From: Colwellia sp. MB3u-41
Lineage (GTDB): Bacteria > Pseudomonadota > Gammaproteobacteria > Enterobacterales > Alteromonadaceae
NCBI RefSeq assembly: GCF_014076845.1
Contig: NZ_JACGUT010000048.1
Span: forward strand, 1-64,000
Direction: 5' to 3'
Length of the DNA: 64,000 nucleotides
This document shows, one piece after another, positions 1-9,801 of this stretch (within the stretch, counting starts at the first letter, position 1; each line of letters opens with the position of its first letter). The translations under genes and the position numbers were made by a program. The notes below the pieces were generated by a model. That model was not told where the DNA came from, searched no databases, and saw only the letters and a list, made by a program, of their open reading frames with translations.

Positions 1-602
1 AAAGAAAGAAAAAAGAGCTAGAGAAAAAGGCTGCAGACTCGGCTGCAAAACAAGCACTTACTAAAGCTAATGCAGCAGAAAAAATACGCAAGAAAAAAGA
101 AGAAGAACAAAAAGTGGCTGAGAAAGCCGCGGCCGACGCAAAAGCTAAACGTTTGAAAGAAGAGAGAGCGGCAAAAAAAGCTGAAGACTTACGTAAGAAA
201 AAAGCGGCAGATCGCAAGCGTAAAGAACAAGAAGTTAAAGAGCGAGCACAACGACAAAAGATCATAGAGCAACAAATGGCGGAAGAAATGGCGGTTAGAC
301 AACAAGCACGTCATCAACAAACGATGACAGAAGTTGGTCGATTTACTGCCTTAATACGTCAAACCATTCAAGGAAATTTAATGACGGACCGCAGTACTAT
401 GGAAGGTAAGTCTTGTAAATTAACCATAAGTCTTGCACCATCAGGTTTTGTGACAAATGTTGTGATAGGTAAGGGGGATAAGGTAGTTTGTAGTGCTTCA
501 AAAACAGCTATTTATAAAGCAGGGACATTACCTGTTTCGAAAGACCCAGAAGTCTTTAAAAAGATGCGCACGATTAGTCTAACTGTAGTACCTGAATTTT
601 AA
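1..602 (+). CDS. tolA: TolA, C-terminal part (5' end outside window)
   Basis: The frame is open from base 3, so this is the 3' part of a longer gene; the GTG at 114 is only an internal codon. The visible protein begins with a long Lys/Glu/Ala-rich helix, the periplasmic domain II stalk of TolA. It ends in a compact domain of about 85 residues with two cysteines (SCKLTI and VVCSAS), as in TolA domain III. TolA links the TolQR motor in the inner membrane to TolB and Pal at the outer membrane. The directly following tolB, pal and cpoB confirm the assignment. The stop is TAA at 600-602. Confidence 0.9.
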   Translation, partial: RKKKELEKKAADSAAKQALTKANAAEKIRKKKEEEQKVAEKAAADAKAKRLKEERAAKKAEDLRKKKAADRKRKEQEVKERAQRQKIIEQQMAEEMAVRQQARHQQTMTEVGRFTALIRQTIQGNLMTDRSTMEGKSCKLTISLAPSGFVTNVVIGKGDKVVCSASKTAIYKAGTLPVSKDPEVFKKMRTISLTVVPEF

Positions 603-657
603 TCGTAATGGCTTATATTTAATAAAAACAACCCATGACTGAGAAAATAGTAAATAT

Positions 658-2004
658 ATGAATAAATTTAAAGTAGCATTCATTTTCTTTATCGTACTGA
701 TATCAAATAGTGCATTTGCAACGCTTGAAATTGTGATCACCGAGGGAATTGATAGTGCCAGACCTATCGCTGTCTTGCCTTTTAAGTGGACAGGTGCAGA
801 GCCACTTCCTGAAAATATTTCGAGTATCATTAGTGAAGACTTATTACGTAGTGGTAAATTTAACCCTATAAAAAGTGATCGTTTTCCTCAAAGCCCTTAT
901 TCAGATCAAGAGATTGACTATTCCGCATGGGCGAACGAGGGGGTAGAAGCTGTCGTTGTTGGGAATATAAATCAAATAGGTCTTGGTCGTTACAAAATTA
1001 GTTACCAACTTGTGGATGTTATTCGTGGACAGATCACGGGTGGGCAATCACAAATGCTAAGTAATGGAGAATTAGTTAAAACCTCTGATCATGTCTATGC
1101 CGAAGGTGCATTCGAAATTAGTGCAAATCAATTTCGTCGTTACGGGCATCATATCAGTAATGTTATTTATGAAAAATTAACAGGAAGTAAAGGCGCATTC
1201 CTAACAAAAATTGCTTACGTTATCGTTCGAGATAAAGGGGAGTTTCCTTTTCAATTGGTTATGGCTGATTATGATGGTGTTAATGAACATGTTTTATTAA
1301 GTTCTAAAGAACCTTTAATGTCGCCATCATGGCACCCAAGTGGTAATCAATTAGCGTATTCAACATTTGAGAATAACCAACAAAAAATATATATTATAGA
1401 TATTTATACAGGTATGCGTACGATGATTAGTGACTCTAAAGGTATAAATAGTGCGCCACGTTGGTCACCCGATGGTAAAAAAATTGCGATGATGTTATCA
1501 AAAGATGGCAACTCTGAACTCTATATAATGGAAATTGCAACTAAAAAGTTACGTCGGATCACACGTCACCGTGCCATTGACGCAGAGCCAAGTTGGAGTC
1601 CTGATGGAAAATCCTTGGTATTTAGTTCAGAACGGGGTGGTAAACCTCAGCTTTATCGCGTAAATTTAGTCGATGGTCGAGTAAAACGACTAACATTTGA
1701 TGGTGAAATGAACCTTGGCGGTTCGATTACACCAGACGGTCGACAGTTAATTATGGTGAATAGAACGCGAGGAAATTATCATTTGGCAAAACAGGAGTTA
1801 ACGTCAGGGATTTTTCAAGTACTGACCAAAACACGTTTAGATGAGTCACCGAGTATTGCTCCTAATGGTGGCATGATAATCTACAGTACATTACACAATA
1901 ACAGGCAAGTGCTTAGTTTAGTTTCTGTAGATGGAAGATTTAAAGCGCGTTTACCCGCGGTTGATGGTGAAGTTAAAGCACCTGCTTGGTCACCATTTTT
2001 GTAA
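658..2004 (+). CDS. tolB: Tol-Pal system beta-propeller protein TolB
   Basis: A 448-residue periplasmic protein with a clear Sec signal peptide (about 21 residues, ending NSAFA). An N-terminal alpha/beta domain of roughly 130 residues is followed by a six-bladed propeller. The blades show the WD40-like TolB pattern: [26 protein letters not shown] and [13 protein letters not shown]. TolB docks on Pal and on the TolA C-terminal domain during outer-membrane constriction. Length and domain order are those of the family. It sits 55 bp after tolA and 52 bp before pal, as part of one operon. Confidence 0.95.
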   Translation: MNKFKVAFIFFIVLISNSAFATLEIVITEGIDSARPIAVLPFKWTGAEPLPENISSIISEDLLRSGKFNPIKSDRFPQSPYSDQEIDYSAWANEGVEAVVVGNINQIGLGRYKISYQLVDVIRGQITGGQSQMLSNGELVKTSDHVYAEGAFEISANQFRRYGHHISNVIYEKLTGSKGAFLTKIAYVIVRDKGEFPFQLVMADYDGVNEHVLLSSKEPLMSPSWHPSGNQLAYSTFENNQQKIYIIDIYTGMRTMISDSKGINSAPRWSPDGKKIAMMLSKDGNSELYIMEIATKKLRRITRHRAIDAEPSWSPDGKSLVFSSERGGKPQLYRVNLVDGRVKRLTFDGEMNLGGSITPDGRQLIMVNRTRGNYHLAKQELTSGIFQVLTKTRLDESPSIAPNGGMIIYSTLHNNRQVLSLVSVDGRFKARLPAVDGEVKAPAWSPFL

Positions 2005-2056
2005 AAAATTAAACATTAATTTAAAACATAACTTTAGAATAATAAGGACAAATATA

Positions 2057-2605
2057 ATGCGTTTGAATAAAACTGTGAAAGCTCTTGCGATTGTTTTGCC
2101 AATTTTGGCTTTATCTGCTTGTAGTTCAAATTCAGAAACTGATGAACAAAGCAACGTCGCTACTAATGCTCAAGAATCTTCAGTAACTGATAATACTACC
2201 AGTGCTGATGTTCAAGTAAGTGCGGTACAACGTGCTGCTGAAATTGAAGAACAGCAACGTCAAGAATTAGAAAAACTTCGTGCAGAGCACATTGTTTATT
2301 TTGATTTTGATACCTCTACAGTGAGTCGCGATTTTTCGGCTATTCTAGACGCACATGCTAAATTTTTAAATAATAGCGCAAACACTAAGGTACTTGTTGA
2401 AGGTCATGCCGATGAACGCGGTACACCTGAATACAACATTGCCTTAGGTGAGCGTCGCGCGAAAGCCGTAGTGACTTACTTAGAAAACATGGGTGTTTCA
2501 TCTATGCAGTTAAGTGTTGTTAGTTATGGTGAAGAAAAGCCGATGATTAAAGATCGCAGTGATAATGCATTCGCCAAAAACCGTCGTGCGGTATTAGTTT
2601 ACTAA
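2057..2605 (+). CDS. pal: Peptidoglycan-associated lipoprotein Pal
   Basis: A 182-residue lipoprotein. I chose ATG 2057 because it follows a good ribosome site (AATAAGGA at 2041-2048) and gives a proper lipoprotein signal with lipobox LSAC, Cys22; an in-frame start at 1931 would lie inside tolB and bury the signal. The C-terminal half is an OmpA-like peptidoglycan-binding domain (YFDFDTSTV, then VEGHADERGTPEYN and GERRAKAV). It anchors the outer membrane to the wall and is the partner of TolB. Confidence 0.95.
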   Translation: MRLNKTVKALAIVLPILALSACSSNSETDEQSNVATNAQESSVTDNTTSADVQVSAVQRAAEIEEQQRQELEKLRAEHIVYFDFDTSTVSRDFSAILDAHAKFLNNSANTKVLVEGHADERGTPEYNIALGERRAKAVVTYLENMGVSSMQLSVVSYGEEKPMIKDRSDNAFAKNRRAVLVY

Positions 2606-2617
2606 TCAGGGATATAA

Positions 2618-3430
2618 ATGAAACTGAATAAAGTTTTATTCGGGATGTCCTTTGCTGTTACTACCTTTGCGGTAGTAGCGGCAGAATCTGCTCCCGTTAT
2701 CGATATAACCAAGTCCGGTTCAAATAATAATAACCCTTTGCAATATGCCTCAGCGCCACCACAAACTATTGCCGAGCAGTTAACTAACCTTGAACGTAAA
2801 CTTGATGCTCGTAATCGCGCCCAAGTTAATGTACAACGTCAACTTGACGAACTTCAAAATGAAGTGAATGAACTACGTGGTGTTACCGAGCTACATACTC
2901 ATCAGTTAAGCCAAGTTTTGAATCGACAGCGAGAGTTGTACCAAGAACTTGACCGTAGGGTAACAGAAGCATTAAAACTTGAAAATAACGTTCCTGCGGC
3001 GATTACAGCCCCAGCAACATCAATTTCAGATGTTTCTATAAATTACTCAACTAATTTAACTGAAAATCAAGCTTATGATCGTGCTGTAAATTTAGTATTA
3101 AAAGATAAGCAATACGACAAAGCCATACCTGAATTCCAAGCGTTTAACCAAAATTTCCCAAATTCTAGCTACGCACCTAATGCACATTATTGGTTGGGGC
3201 AGTTATTATTTAATAAAACTGAATATCTACAAGCAAAAAATGAATTTAATTTAGTGGTTGAACAATATATTGATTCAAATAAGCGAAGTGACGCAATGTT
3301 AAAGTTAGCAATGGTTGAACAAAAGCTAAATAACAGCGCAGCAGCAAAAATTTGGTATCAAAAAATAATCACTCAATACCCAGAATCAAGTGCTGCACAA
3401 CTTGCAAAACCTAGGTTAGAAAATTTATAA
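2618..3430 (+). CDS. cpoB: Cell division coordinator CpoB (YbgF family)
   Basis: A 270-residue periplasmic protein starting 12 bp after pal. It has a signal peptide, an N-terminal coiled coil (about residues 50-115, rich in Q/L/E heptads) that in the family trimerises, then TPR-type repeats (YDKAIPEFQAF, FPNSSYAPNAHYWLGQ and a third copy near the end). CpoB links Tol-Pal activity to PBP1B during septation. It is the last gene of the Tol operon here. Only a weak T-rich stretch, not a clean terminator, follows. Confidence 0.92.
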   Translation: MKLNKVLFGMSFAVTTFAVVAAESAPVIDITKSGSNNNNPLQYASAPPQTIAEQLTNLERKLDARNRAQVNVQRQLDELQNEVNELRGVTELHTHQLSQVLNRQRELYQELDRRVTEALKLENNVPAAITAPATSISDVSINYSTNLTENQAYDRAVNLVLKDKQYDKAIPEFQAFNQNFPNSSYAPNAHYWLGQLLFNKTEYLQAKNEFNLVVEQYIDSNKRSDAMLKLAMVEQKLNNSAAAKIWYQKIITQYPESSAAQLAKPRLENL

Positions 3431-3592
3431 CCTATAAAAGCGACGACAAGTTACACGAACTGCTTTTTTTTTATGCAAACAGTCAGTTATTAAGAAATAA
3501 GTTGAATTTATGGTTGCACTAAAAAAATTAATGAGTATTATATGCGTCGCGTTGAGGCACTACTGCAACGCAGTGTGAATTAGCACTTATGT

Positions 3593-3668
3593 CGGCCGTT
3601 AGCTCAGTTGGTAGAGCAGTTGGCTTTTAACCAATTTGTCGAAGGTTCAAATCCTTCACGGCCGACCA
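3593..3668 (+). tRNA. tRNA-Lys (TTT), copy 1
   Basis: A 76-nt cloverleaf: acceptor CGGCCGT pairs with ACGGCCG, followed by discriminator A and encoded CCA. D-arm GCTC/GAGC, anticodon loop CTTTTAA (anticodon TTT), T-arm GAAGG-TTCAAAT-CCTTC. First of four identical copies. Confidence 0.96.
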
Positions 3669-3746
3669 CTTCTTTATAATGAATTTTTATAAAGAAAAAG
3701 AAGTACCTTGTAAGAATCGAAATTTATTTCGAAAAAGAAATTATGG

Positions 3747-3822
3747 CGGCCGTTAGCTCAGTTGGTAGAGCAGTTGGCTTTTAACCAATTTGTCGAAGGT
3801 TCAAATCCTTCACGGCCGACCA
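3747..3822 (+). tRNA. tRNA-Lys (TTT), copy 2
   Basis: Same 76-nt sequence as copy 1. The spacer between copies 1 and 2 (3669-3746) is AT-rich and carries a short inverted repeat around the two stretches reading AGAAAAAGAAG / GAAAAAGAAA. Confidence 0.96.
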
Positions 3823-3901
3823 ATTTCTTTCTCATTACAAGTATAATGTAATTTTATTTTGCATTCGTTGATGACCAACATCAACATTAAAATCTATATG
3901 T

Positions 3902-3977
3902 CGGCCGTTAGCTCAGTTGGTAGAGCAGTTGGCTTTTAACCAATTTGTCGAAGGTTCAAATCCTTCACGGCCGACCA
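3902..3977 (+). tRNA. tRNA-Lys (TTT), copy 3
   Basis: Same 76-nt sequence as copy 1. The roughly 40 bp in front (3860-3901) recur almost unchanged in front of copy 4, at an offset of 242 bp, so copies 3 and 4 arose by duplication of a unit that includes the leader. Confidence 0.96.
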
Positions 3978-4066
3978 CTTCTTATAATATTCAAATAATA
4001 CAATCATATTAAAGCAAAGGCTTTTAACCGTGTATTTTGAAGCTTTATATCTTTTGTTAACGACCA
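3978..4066 (+). pseudogene. Decayed tRNA-Lys 3'-half remnant between copies 3 and 4
   Basis: After copy 3 the sequence resembles the downstream 96-bp unit: CTTCTT, then ATCATATTAAAG, AAGGCTTTTAACCG, and an end in CGACCAC. It has lost the T-arm, so it is an older, more decayed member of the same series of partial tRNA copies. Confidence 0.6.
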
Positions 4067-4143
4067 CTTTCTTTTATTATAAGTATAATGCAATTTAATT
4101 GTGCATTCGTTGATGACCAACATCAACATTAAAATCTATATGT

Positions 4144-4219
4144 CGGCCGTTAGCTCAGTTGGTAGAGCAGTTGGCTTTTAACCAATTTGTCGAAGGTTCA
4201 AATCCTTCACGGCCGACCA
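4144..4219 (+). tRNA. tRNA-Lys (TTT), copy 4
   Basis: Same 76-nt sequence as copy 1, with the leader shared with copy 3. Its 3' end runs straight into the 96-bp tandem units. Confidence 0.96.
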
Positions 4220-4459
4220 CTTCTTGAATATTTTGATAGTCAGTTCATATTAAAGCCAAGGCTTTTAACCGTTAAACCGTTTATCTCGAAGGTTCAAATT
4301 CTTCACGGACGACCACTTCTTGAATATTTTGATAGTCAGTTCATATTAAAGCCAAGGCTTTTAACCGTTAAACCGTTTATCTCGAAGGTTCAAACCTTTC
4401 ACGGCCGACCACTTCTTAAATATTTCAATAGTCAGTTCATATTAAAGCCAAGGCTTTAA
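4219..4459 (+). repeat. 96-bp tandem repeat carrying tRNA-Lys 3' halves (2.5 units)
   Basis: Units start at 4219, 4315 and 4411 (exact 96-bp period), the third incomplete. Each full unit holds a spacer, an anticodon-loop-like CTTTTAACC, and then a T-arm plus acceptor 3' strand (GAAGGTTCAAA...CTTCACGG...CGACCA). No 5' half of a tRNA is present, so these cannot fold as tRNAs. Unit 1 has a base change in the acceptor strand (GGACGACCA) and unit 2 keeps GGCCGACCA. A short open frame through this stretch is an artefact of the repeat. Confidence 0.85.
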
Positions 4460-4585
4460 ACGTTATTAATTTTATTTCTTTTTTATCACTATTTTTACTC
4501 ACTAATATCAAAAAGTCTTATACACATCTTTTCATCTATACCGTATAATTACTGTGTTTTTAAAAGAGATCAACAGAGATAAATA

Positions 4586-5629
4586 ATGTCGCAAAGCAAT
4601 TTAGCCGTAGAATTTGATTTTCAATTTCCTGCCAAACCAGCACCACTTTCAGTCGATGAACGAAGCCAATATAAAGATCGCATTAAACTTTTATTAAAAG
4701 AAAAAAATGCGGTACTTATTGCGCATTATTACACCGACCCTGAAATTCAGGCGTTAGCTGAAGAAACGGGTGGCTGTGTCGCCGACTCTCTAGAAATGGC
4801 GCGCTTTGGTAACAATCATCCAGCAACAACGCTAATTATCGCTGGTGTTCGTTTTATGGGTGAAACCGCAAAAGTACTAACGCCAGAAAAAACAGTGGTT
4901 ATGCCAACACTCGAAGCAACCTGTTCTTTAGATTTAGGCTGTCCTATTGAAGAGTTCTCTGCTTTTTGTGATGAAAACCCCGACCGTACTGTTGTTGTCT
5001 ATGCAAATACTTCTACAGCTGTAAAAGCAAGAGCAGACTGGATCGTCACTTCTTCTTGTGCGTTAGAGATTATTGAACATCTTGACGAACAAGGTGAAAA
5101 AATTCTTTGGGGACCTGACCGACATTTAGGCGCATACATTCAAAAGCAAACGAGTGCTGATATGTTAATGTGGCAGGGCGCTTGTATCGTTCATGACGAG
5201 TTTAAAAGTAAAGCGTTAAAGGATATGAAGGCTTTGCATCCTGATGCGGCTATATTGGTGCACCCAGAGTCTCCTGCAGAGATTATTGATCTTGCTGATG
5301 CTGTTGGTTCAACCAGCCAGTTAATTAAAGCCGCACAAGATATGCCAAATATGAAATTTATTGTGGCAACAGACCGTGGCATATTTTATAAAATGCAACA
5401 GCTTTGTCCTGGTAAAGAATTCTTCGAAGCGCCAACCGCAGGTGAGGGAGCAACGTGTAAAAGTTGTGCTCATTGCCCTTGGATGGCGATGAATGGTCTT
5501 AAAGAGATTGAAGACGCATTAATTAATCCTATAGGTAAAGAAGTGTTTGTTGATATGAAACTTCGTGAGGGTGCCTTAAAATCACTAGATCGGATGTTAA
5601 CGTTTAACGCAGCTTTAGCTGAAAAATAA
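4586..5629 (+). CDS. nadA: Quinolinate synthase NadA
   Basis: 347 residues. Condenses iminoaspartate with dihydroxyacetone phosphate to quinolinate in NAD synthesis, using an oxygen-sensitive [4Fe-4S] cluster. Family signatures: [17 protein letters not shown] near the N-terminus, cysteines in the contexts [21 protein letters not shown] and [14 protein letters not shown], and VHPESP. Length matches the E. coli-type enzyme. It starts from ATG 4586 after a purine-rich leader (CAGAGATAA). It stands alone between the tRNA-Lys cluster and tRNA-Ser; no nadB is next to it. Confidence 0.96.
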   Translation: MSQSNLAVEFDFQFPAKPAPLSVDERSQYKDRIKLLLKEKNAVLIAHYYTDPEIQALAEETGGCVADSLEMARFGNNHPATTLIIAGVRFMGETAKVLTPEKTVVMPTLEATCSLDLGCPIEEFSAFCDENPDRTVVVYANTSTAVKARADWIVTSSCALEIIEHLDEQGEKILWGPDRHLGAYIQKQTSADMLMWQGACIVHDEFKSKALKDMKALHPDAAILVHPESPAEIIDLADAVGSTSQLIKAAQDMPNMKFIVATDRGIFYKMQQLCPGKEFFEAPTAGEGATCKSCAHCPWMAMNGLKEIEDALINPIGKEVFVDMKLREGALKSLDRMLTFNAALAEK

Positions 5630-5894
5630 CGCGCAAGTAGATTTTTTGCCGATAAAGTAAGCAGTTGATCGTTTTATATTAAAATTAAGTTGTGTTGGCA
5701 ATTAAATTTACCTAACATAGCATGACTTCAACGTCCGCATTGTGTGTAAGTTTAAAGACTTAATAAGAATATATTTTATAGTATTAAATGATGGTATAGC
5801 GTTTATACATTCGTCCTATAAATGTCCTTAATAGATAAAATTACTTTATACATTAATTTTTAAATAAAAATGTTAGCGTGTTGATTAACAAATT

Positions 5895-5984
5895 GGTGAG
5901 CTGGCCGAGTGGCTGAAGGCGCACGCCTGGAAAGCGTGTAAAGGTTTATCCCTTTCGAGAGTTCGAATCTCTCGCTCACCGCCA
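5895..5984 (+). tRNA. tRNA-Ser (GGA)
   Basis: A 90-nt class II tRNA: acceptor GGTGAGC/GCTCACC, discriminator G, encoded CCA, anticodon stem CACGC/GCGTG with loop CTGGAAA (anticodon GGA), a long variable arm and T-arm GAGAGTTCGAATCTCTC. tRNA-Ser genes are common integration sites, and an integrase remnant lies just downstream. Confidence 0.96.
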
Positions 5985-5993
5985 CATTTATTC

Positions 5994-6040
5994 TTTTAAA
6001 CCAATGGGTTGCAAGGTTTTTTTGGCCCTTTGGTTTAAAA
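5994..6040 (+). terminator. Hairpin behind tRNA-Ser
   Basis: An 11-bp perfect inverted repeat (TTTTAAACCAA / TTGGTTTAAAA), extended by GGG/CCC across a mismatch, with a T-rich loop. It is likely the transcription end of the tRNA-Ser unit and could act in both directions. Confidence 0.5.
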
Positions 6041-6161
6041 GGTAACTATCTGATCTATATCGCTTATATATTTGCCACTTGCACGTAGAACCGCTATATC
6101 TGGTAACTATTTGCTTGAACAAGCAGATATCACTCTCCTGAACGTATTTATTGATTAGTTT

Positions 6162-6765
6162 TTAAGTATTGATGATAAAGTTATGCACCTCTCTATATTC
6201 TAAATTACTTGTAATGTCCCTTAGATTTTCACTCTGTTGAGTGCATGATTCTACGTCGATTCTGTTTGCGTTCATGATCTTTAATGATTTTAGTGTTTTT
6301 TTATACAGACTGTGTAGGTCGCTGTGACCAAGCTGCTAAGCAAATCCTATGTGATACAAACGTATGACACATTTGATAGGGGTAACGGTACTTGAAAGCA
6401 ACATCATCTAACGTTTCTTTCCCAGAACAGCGAAAGGTTAAATGTTCACTGGCCCACAGCTCATGTGTATAAGGATTATGATAAATAAAAGGGCTTTGTA
6501 GCTCTTAGGACTTTAATTGATTTTTCAATGCGACAATGGCTTGTGTGGTTAAATTGATCATTAACTTCAGTTTTCGTTTCCTTATTCTGCCCACAGCATC
6601 AGACACGTTGAACGTGAAATGTACCCTAGTCAAAGTTAATATCTGTCCATTTTAATACGATTAACTCTTCTAATCGCTCTCCTGTTAAAAATCTTACTGT
6701 GAACATGTTATGTAACTGCGAAAATTTATATGTGTCGAGAACTACCTAATTTCTATCACTCATGG
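6162..6765 (-). pseudogene. Degraded tyrosine recombinase (phage/island integrase), catalytic domain
   Basis: Read on the minus strand from about 6765, the translation gives MFTVRFLTGERLEELIVLKW, the box around the first catalytic Arg of island integrases. Next come TDINFD-stop-GTFHVQRV, a frameshift, ALKNQLKS, FIYHNPYTHELWASEH, and RYPYQMCHTFVSH, which corresponds to the RNPYQ.RHTFAS box with the Arg now Cys. It ends in a degenerate LGHSDLHSLY (usual GHS) box. At least two stops and two frameshifts are visible and the N-terminal part is gone. It lies about 180 bp behind tRNA-Ser and points towards it, as expected for a gene island that entered at that tRNA. 5985-6161 and 6766-7016 hold nothing else I can name. 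Confidence 0.7.
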
Positions 6766-7016
6766 CAATGAAAAAAAGGCAAATATCTAAAATCTGAGCT
6801 AAAGTCTATTTTAGATATTACGAAAAAGACGTTTATTTCACCTATACCCCTCGCAGTTAAATTGATGGGGGCCACTTATATGTTGCTAGGTAATAAACAA
6901 AAGTCCAAGCAGATTATGACGTGAGTAGATAGGCTATGTATAAGTCCAAAAATAAAATCCAGTGAATTATTCGTATCATTGATTCTAAGTGCTATGTTGA
7001 TTAATGAGTTATATGT

Positions 7017-9743
7017 ATGGGGGTATATATGGCTGTTGAAAAAAATTCAGGTTGGGTAGAACAGGTCTTTAGTTTATTTAGACTTTTTCACCGAAAGTTG
7101 AGTGTAAGACAGATCTTTATCCTCGGGCTGTTGTCGCTGTTTGGCTTGTTAGGCAATGTCTTGTATTACGAACTTTTTTTTAGCGTTGATTTAATTTTCG
7201 GAAGCATCGCAACGATTATTGCTGTAAGACTTGCAGGGGTGCTGTGGGGCTGCGTAGTTGCGGCACTGGTAAGTTACTACACCATTGTTATATGGGGTCA
7301 CAGTTACGCCTTATATATTTTTATTGCTGAGGCTTTATGGATTGGCTTCAGTATTCATGGGCTCAGAAAATATAATATCATTATTGCTGATCTAACATTC
7401 TGGTTGTTCTTGGGGATGCCGATGGTCTTTTTGTTCTATGGCGAATTCATCGGTTTAGAAAGGGTAGCGACCGAATTAATCGCTTTTAAACAGGCAATTA
7501 ACGGATTGCTTAACGCTGCTGTCGCATATTTGTTGTTGTATACCTTTCGTCTTAACTCGCGGTTTAAAGGGGAAAGTGCTTTATTACACTCCACTGTAAA
7601 TATAGAGCAAACGTTAAGCATTCTTCTGGCATTATTTATTTTGACTCCGGCAGTGATAGTCACCGGTATAATAGCCAACCAAGAGCAAGATCGTACAAAA
7701 AAGATGATTGCAAGCCGAGTTAAAGGTGAGGCTTTAGATTTGTCGTCCGGTCTGCAATTTATATTTGAACGTCAAGCTATATCAATTAATAGCGTGATAC
7801 AAACGTATGTTGGCAAGGCGGTCTTAATTAAAGATTGGGAAGGGGGAATTAAAGTGTTGTCAAGCCTTCTGCCGAATATGATCAATATACAGATACTTGA
7901 CACTGATGCTCATATTATCTACGGGAGCGGTTCTGTTCCCGATGACATTCAACAATTGATTCAGTTGGCAGTGGGGGGCGAACTAGTCCTATTTGCGGGA
8001 GGCAAAGATTCGCCAACGGGTAGTATGTTTTTTCTTTACCGAGTAGGTGATCAGTTCATACACTATGAATCTAGTATGACTATGGTACAAGAATATTTAA
8101 AAAAAATGTCTTATGAGGGAAAACGATCAATGTTACTAATTGATGCCCTAGGGCAACTAATAAGCGCAAATAATCCTGACCGCTTTTCTGAAACGTTCAT
8201 TTCGCTTTCTGATGGTGAAAATCTAATAGCAGCTGAAAAAAACAAGCTTTCTGCAATGCAGGTTTGGAGTGAGTCAAACTGGGTCGAACTCGATAAACAC
8301 ACTGGCTGGGCGGTAGCGGTTGTCGAACCTATAAAAGAATATGTTGCTAACGTACAGAAAACCTATCGAGACAATATGATAATCATGTTAAGTGTTGTTT
8401 TTATTGCGTTATTGTCTGTCAGTCGAGTGGCCAGGGGGTTGATGGCCCCATTAAAAGCGTTAGCTACCAGCATAAAAACGTTGAATATCGATAATAATAA
8501 AAATTTAAATGAACATCACTTTGATGTACAGAGTAATTCCAAAAATTGGTTGTATTGGGGCTATCAAGAAATTGACTTGATAAACGAACAGTTCAATCAA
8601 ATGCTTGAGACTATTGATACTGCAATAGCTCATTCTTCCCTTGCTGCTCGAGAATTAGAACAACTAATCGACACAGCTAACGTGCCTATTTTTGGCATCG
8701 ACGAGAAGGGCATAGTCAATATTTGGAATCAGACTACGGAGCGGCTCACTGGTTTCAACAAAGCCAATGTTATTGGCAATGATTTTGTCAGCAATTTTAT
8801 TACTGATGATTTTAAGTTATCAGTAAAGATTGTTTTGGACAAAGCGTTGCGGGGCGAGCAGACAGCTAACTTCGAATTTCCACTGTTTACCAAAACGGGT
8901 AACCGAGCAGACGTATTGTTAAACACAACCACTCGGCGTGATATTGAGGGGCGAGTTATCGGCGTGATCGTTATAAGCCAAGATATTTCTGAGTTGAAAA
9001 ATGTTCAGGAACAGGTCATTCAATCATCCAAACTAGCAACTTTAGGAGAAATGGCAACCAGTGCTGCACATGAGTTAAATCAACCTCTGAATGTTATTCG
9101 TATGGCTGCAGGGAATATACGGCGAAAAATCACCCATGAACCGATAGAAAAAGCATACATAGAAGTTAAGCTTGCTCGTATTGATGAACAAACAACACGT
9201 GCGGCCGCAATTATCGATCATATGCGGATGTTTGGTAAGAAAGTAACGGGGCCAGCTGGACAGTTCAATCCTAGTGAGATAATTGATAACGCTCTGGAGT
9301 TGGTAGGAGAGCAACTCAAAATAGATGAAATTGATGTTACTACTGCGTGCGAAGACTTTAGTGGATGTGGCAAGGTACAAGGTCATGGTATCCAGATGGA
9401 GCAGGTGATTATCAATCTTTTGACTAACAGTCGTGATGCCGTATTAAATAACATCGGTTCTAAATGGATTCGACTGTCAATAGCTTTTAAGGATAAACAC
9501 GCAGAAATCAGCATTCAGGATAACGGCCACGGTATTCCACTAGAATTGATAAACCGGATCTTTGAGCCGTTTTACACGACCAAAGAGGTGGGTAAGGGCA
9601 CTGGGCTAGGTTTATCGGCAAGCTATGGTATCGTGCATGAAATGAATGGGACTATTACTGCGTCAAATACAACTGATGGCGCTTGTTTTACTATTAGACT
9701 TCCCTTAATAGAGTCTTACGATCACTGTCAGCGGCTGAACTAA
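7017..9743 (+). CDS. Membrane-bound PAS sensor histidine kinase
   Basis: 908 residues. The N-terminus (about residues 30-200) has several hydrophobic helices like an integral-membrane sensor module. A hydrophobic helix near 200-220 is followed by an extracytoplasmic region of about 230 residues, then another membrane helix (near 455-475) and a HAMP-like linker. One PAS domain (about 545-660, LIDTANVPIFGIDEKG) and a HisKA/HATPase core come next. The phospho-acceptor is His685 in [10 protein letters not shown]; the ATP site shows NLLTNSRDAV, DNGHGIP and GTGLGLSASYG. No receiver is fused. ATG 7029 after GGGGG may be the true start rather than 7017. Its PAS and kinase core are close relatives of those in the gene at 9943, so the two are probably paralogues. 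The ligand is unknown. Confidence 0.85.
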   Translation: MGVYMAVEKNSGWVEQVFSLFRLFHRKLSVRQIFILGLLSLFGLLGNVLYYELFFSVDLIFGSIATIIAVRLAGVLWGCVVAALVSYYTIVIWGHSYALYIFIAEALWIGFSIHGLRKYNIIIADLTFWLFLGMPMVFLFYGEFIGLERVATELIAFKQAINGLLNAAVAYLLLYTFRLNSRFKGESALLHSTVNIEQTLSILLALFILTPAVIVTGIIANQEQDRTKKMIASRVKGEALDLSSGLQFIFERQAISINSVIQTYVGKAVLIKDWEGGIKVLSSLLPNMINIQILDTDAHIIYGSGSVPDDIQQLIQLAVGGELVLFAGGKDSPTGSMFFLYRVGDQFIHYESSMTMVQEYLKKMSYEGKRSMLLIDALGQLISANNPDRFSETFISLSDGENLIAAEKNKLSAMQVWSESNWVELDKHTGWAVAVVEPIKEYVANVQKTYRDNMIIMLSVVFIALLSVSRVARGLMAPLKALATSIKTLNIDNNKNLNEHHFDVQSNSKNWLYWGYQEIDLINEQFNQMLETIDTAIAHSSLAARELEQLIDTANVPIFGIDEKGIVNIWNQTTERLTGFNKANVIGNDFVSNFITDDFKLSVKIVLDKALRGEQTANFEFPLFTKTGNRADVLLNTTTRRDIEGRVIGVIVISQDISELKNVQEQVIQSSKLATLGEMATSAAHELNQPLNVIRMAAGNIRRKITHEPIEKAYIEVKLARIDEQTTRAAAIIDHMRMFGKKVTGPAGQFNPSEIIDNALELVGEQLKIDEIDVTTACEDFSGCGKVQGHGIQMEQVIINLLTNSRDAVLNNIGSKWIRLSIAFKDKHAEISIQDNGHGIPLELINRIFEPFYTTKEVGKGTGLGLSASYGIVHEMNGTITASNTTDGACFTIRLPLIESYDHCQRLN

Positions 9744-9801
9744 TTATTAATAAGCGGTGAAATATGGGGCTCTCTTAGTCTTTCTAAACCTAACAACTAT
9801 T

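Noticed and set aside
3431-3480. Terminator after cpoB
   Set aside because: There is a T run, but the possible stem is only about 5 bp with a long loop; not convincing.
4187-4459. 90-codon open frame through the tRNA-Lys repeats
   Set aside because: It is produced by the 96-bp repeat, whose length is divisible by three; the residues simply translate tRNA remnants.
4219-4459. CRISPR-like tandem repeat
   Set aside because: The units are directly adjacent 96-bp copies without variable spacers and contain tRNA 3' halves.
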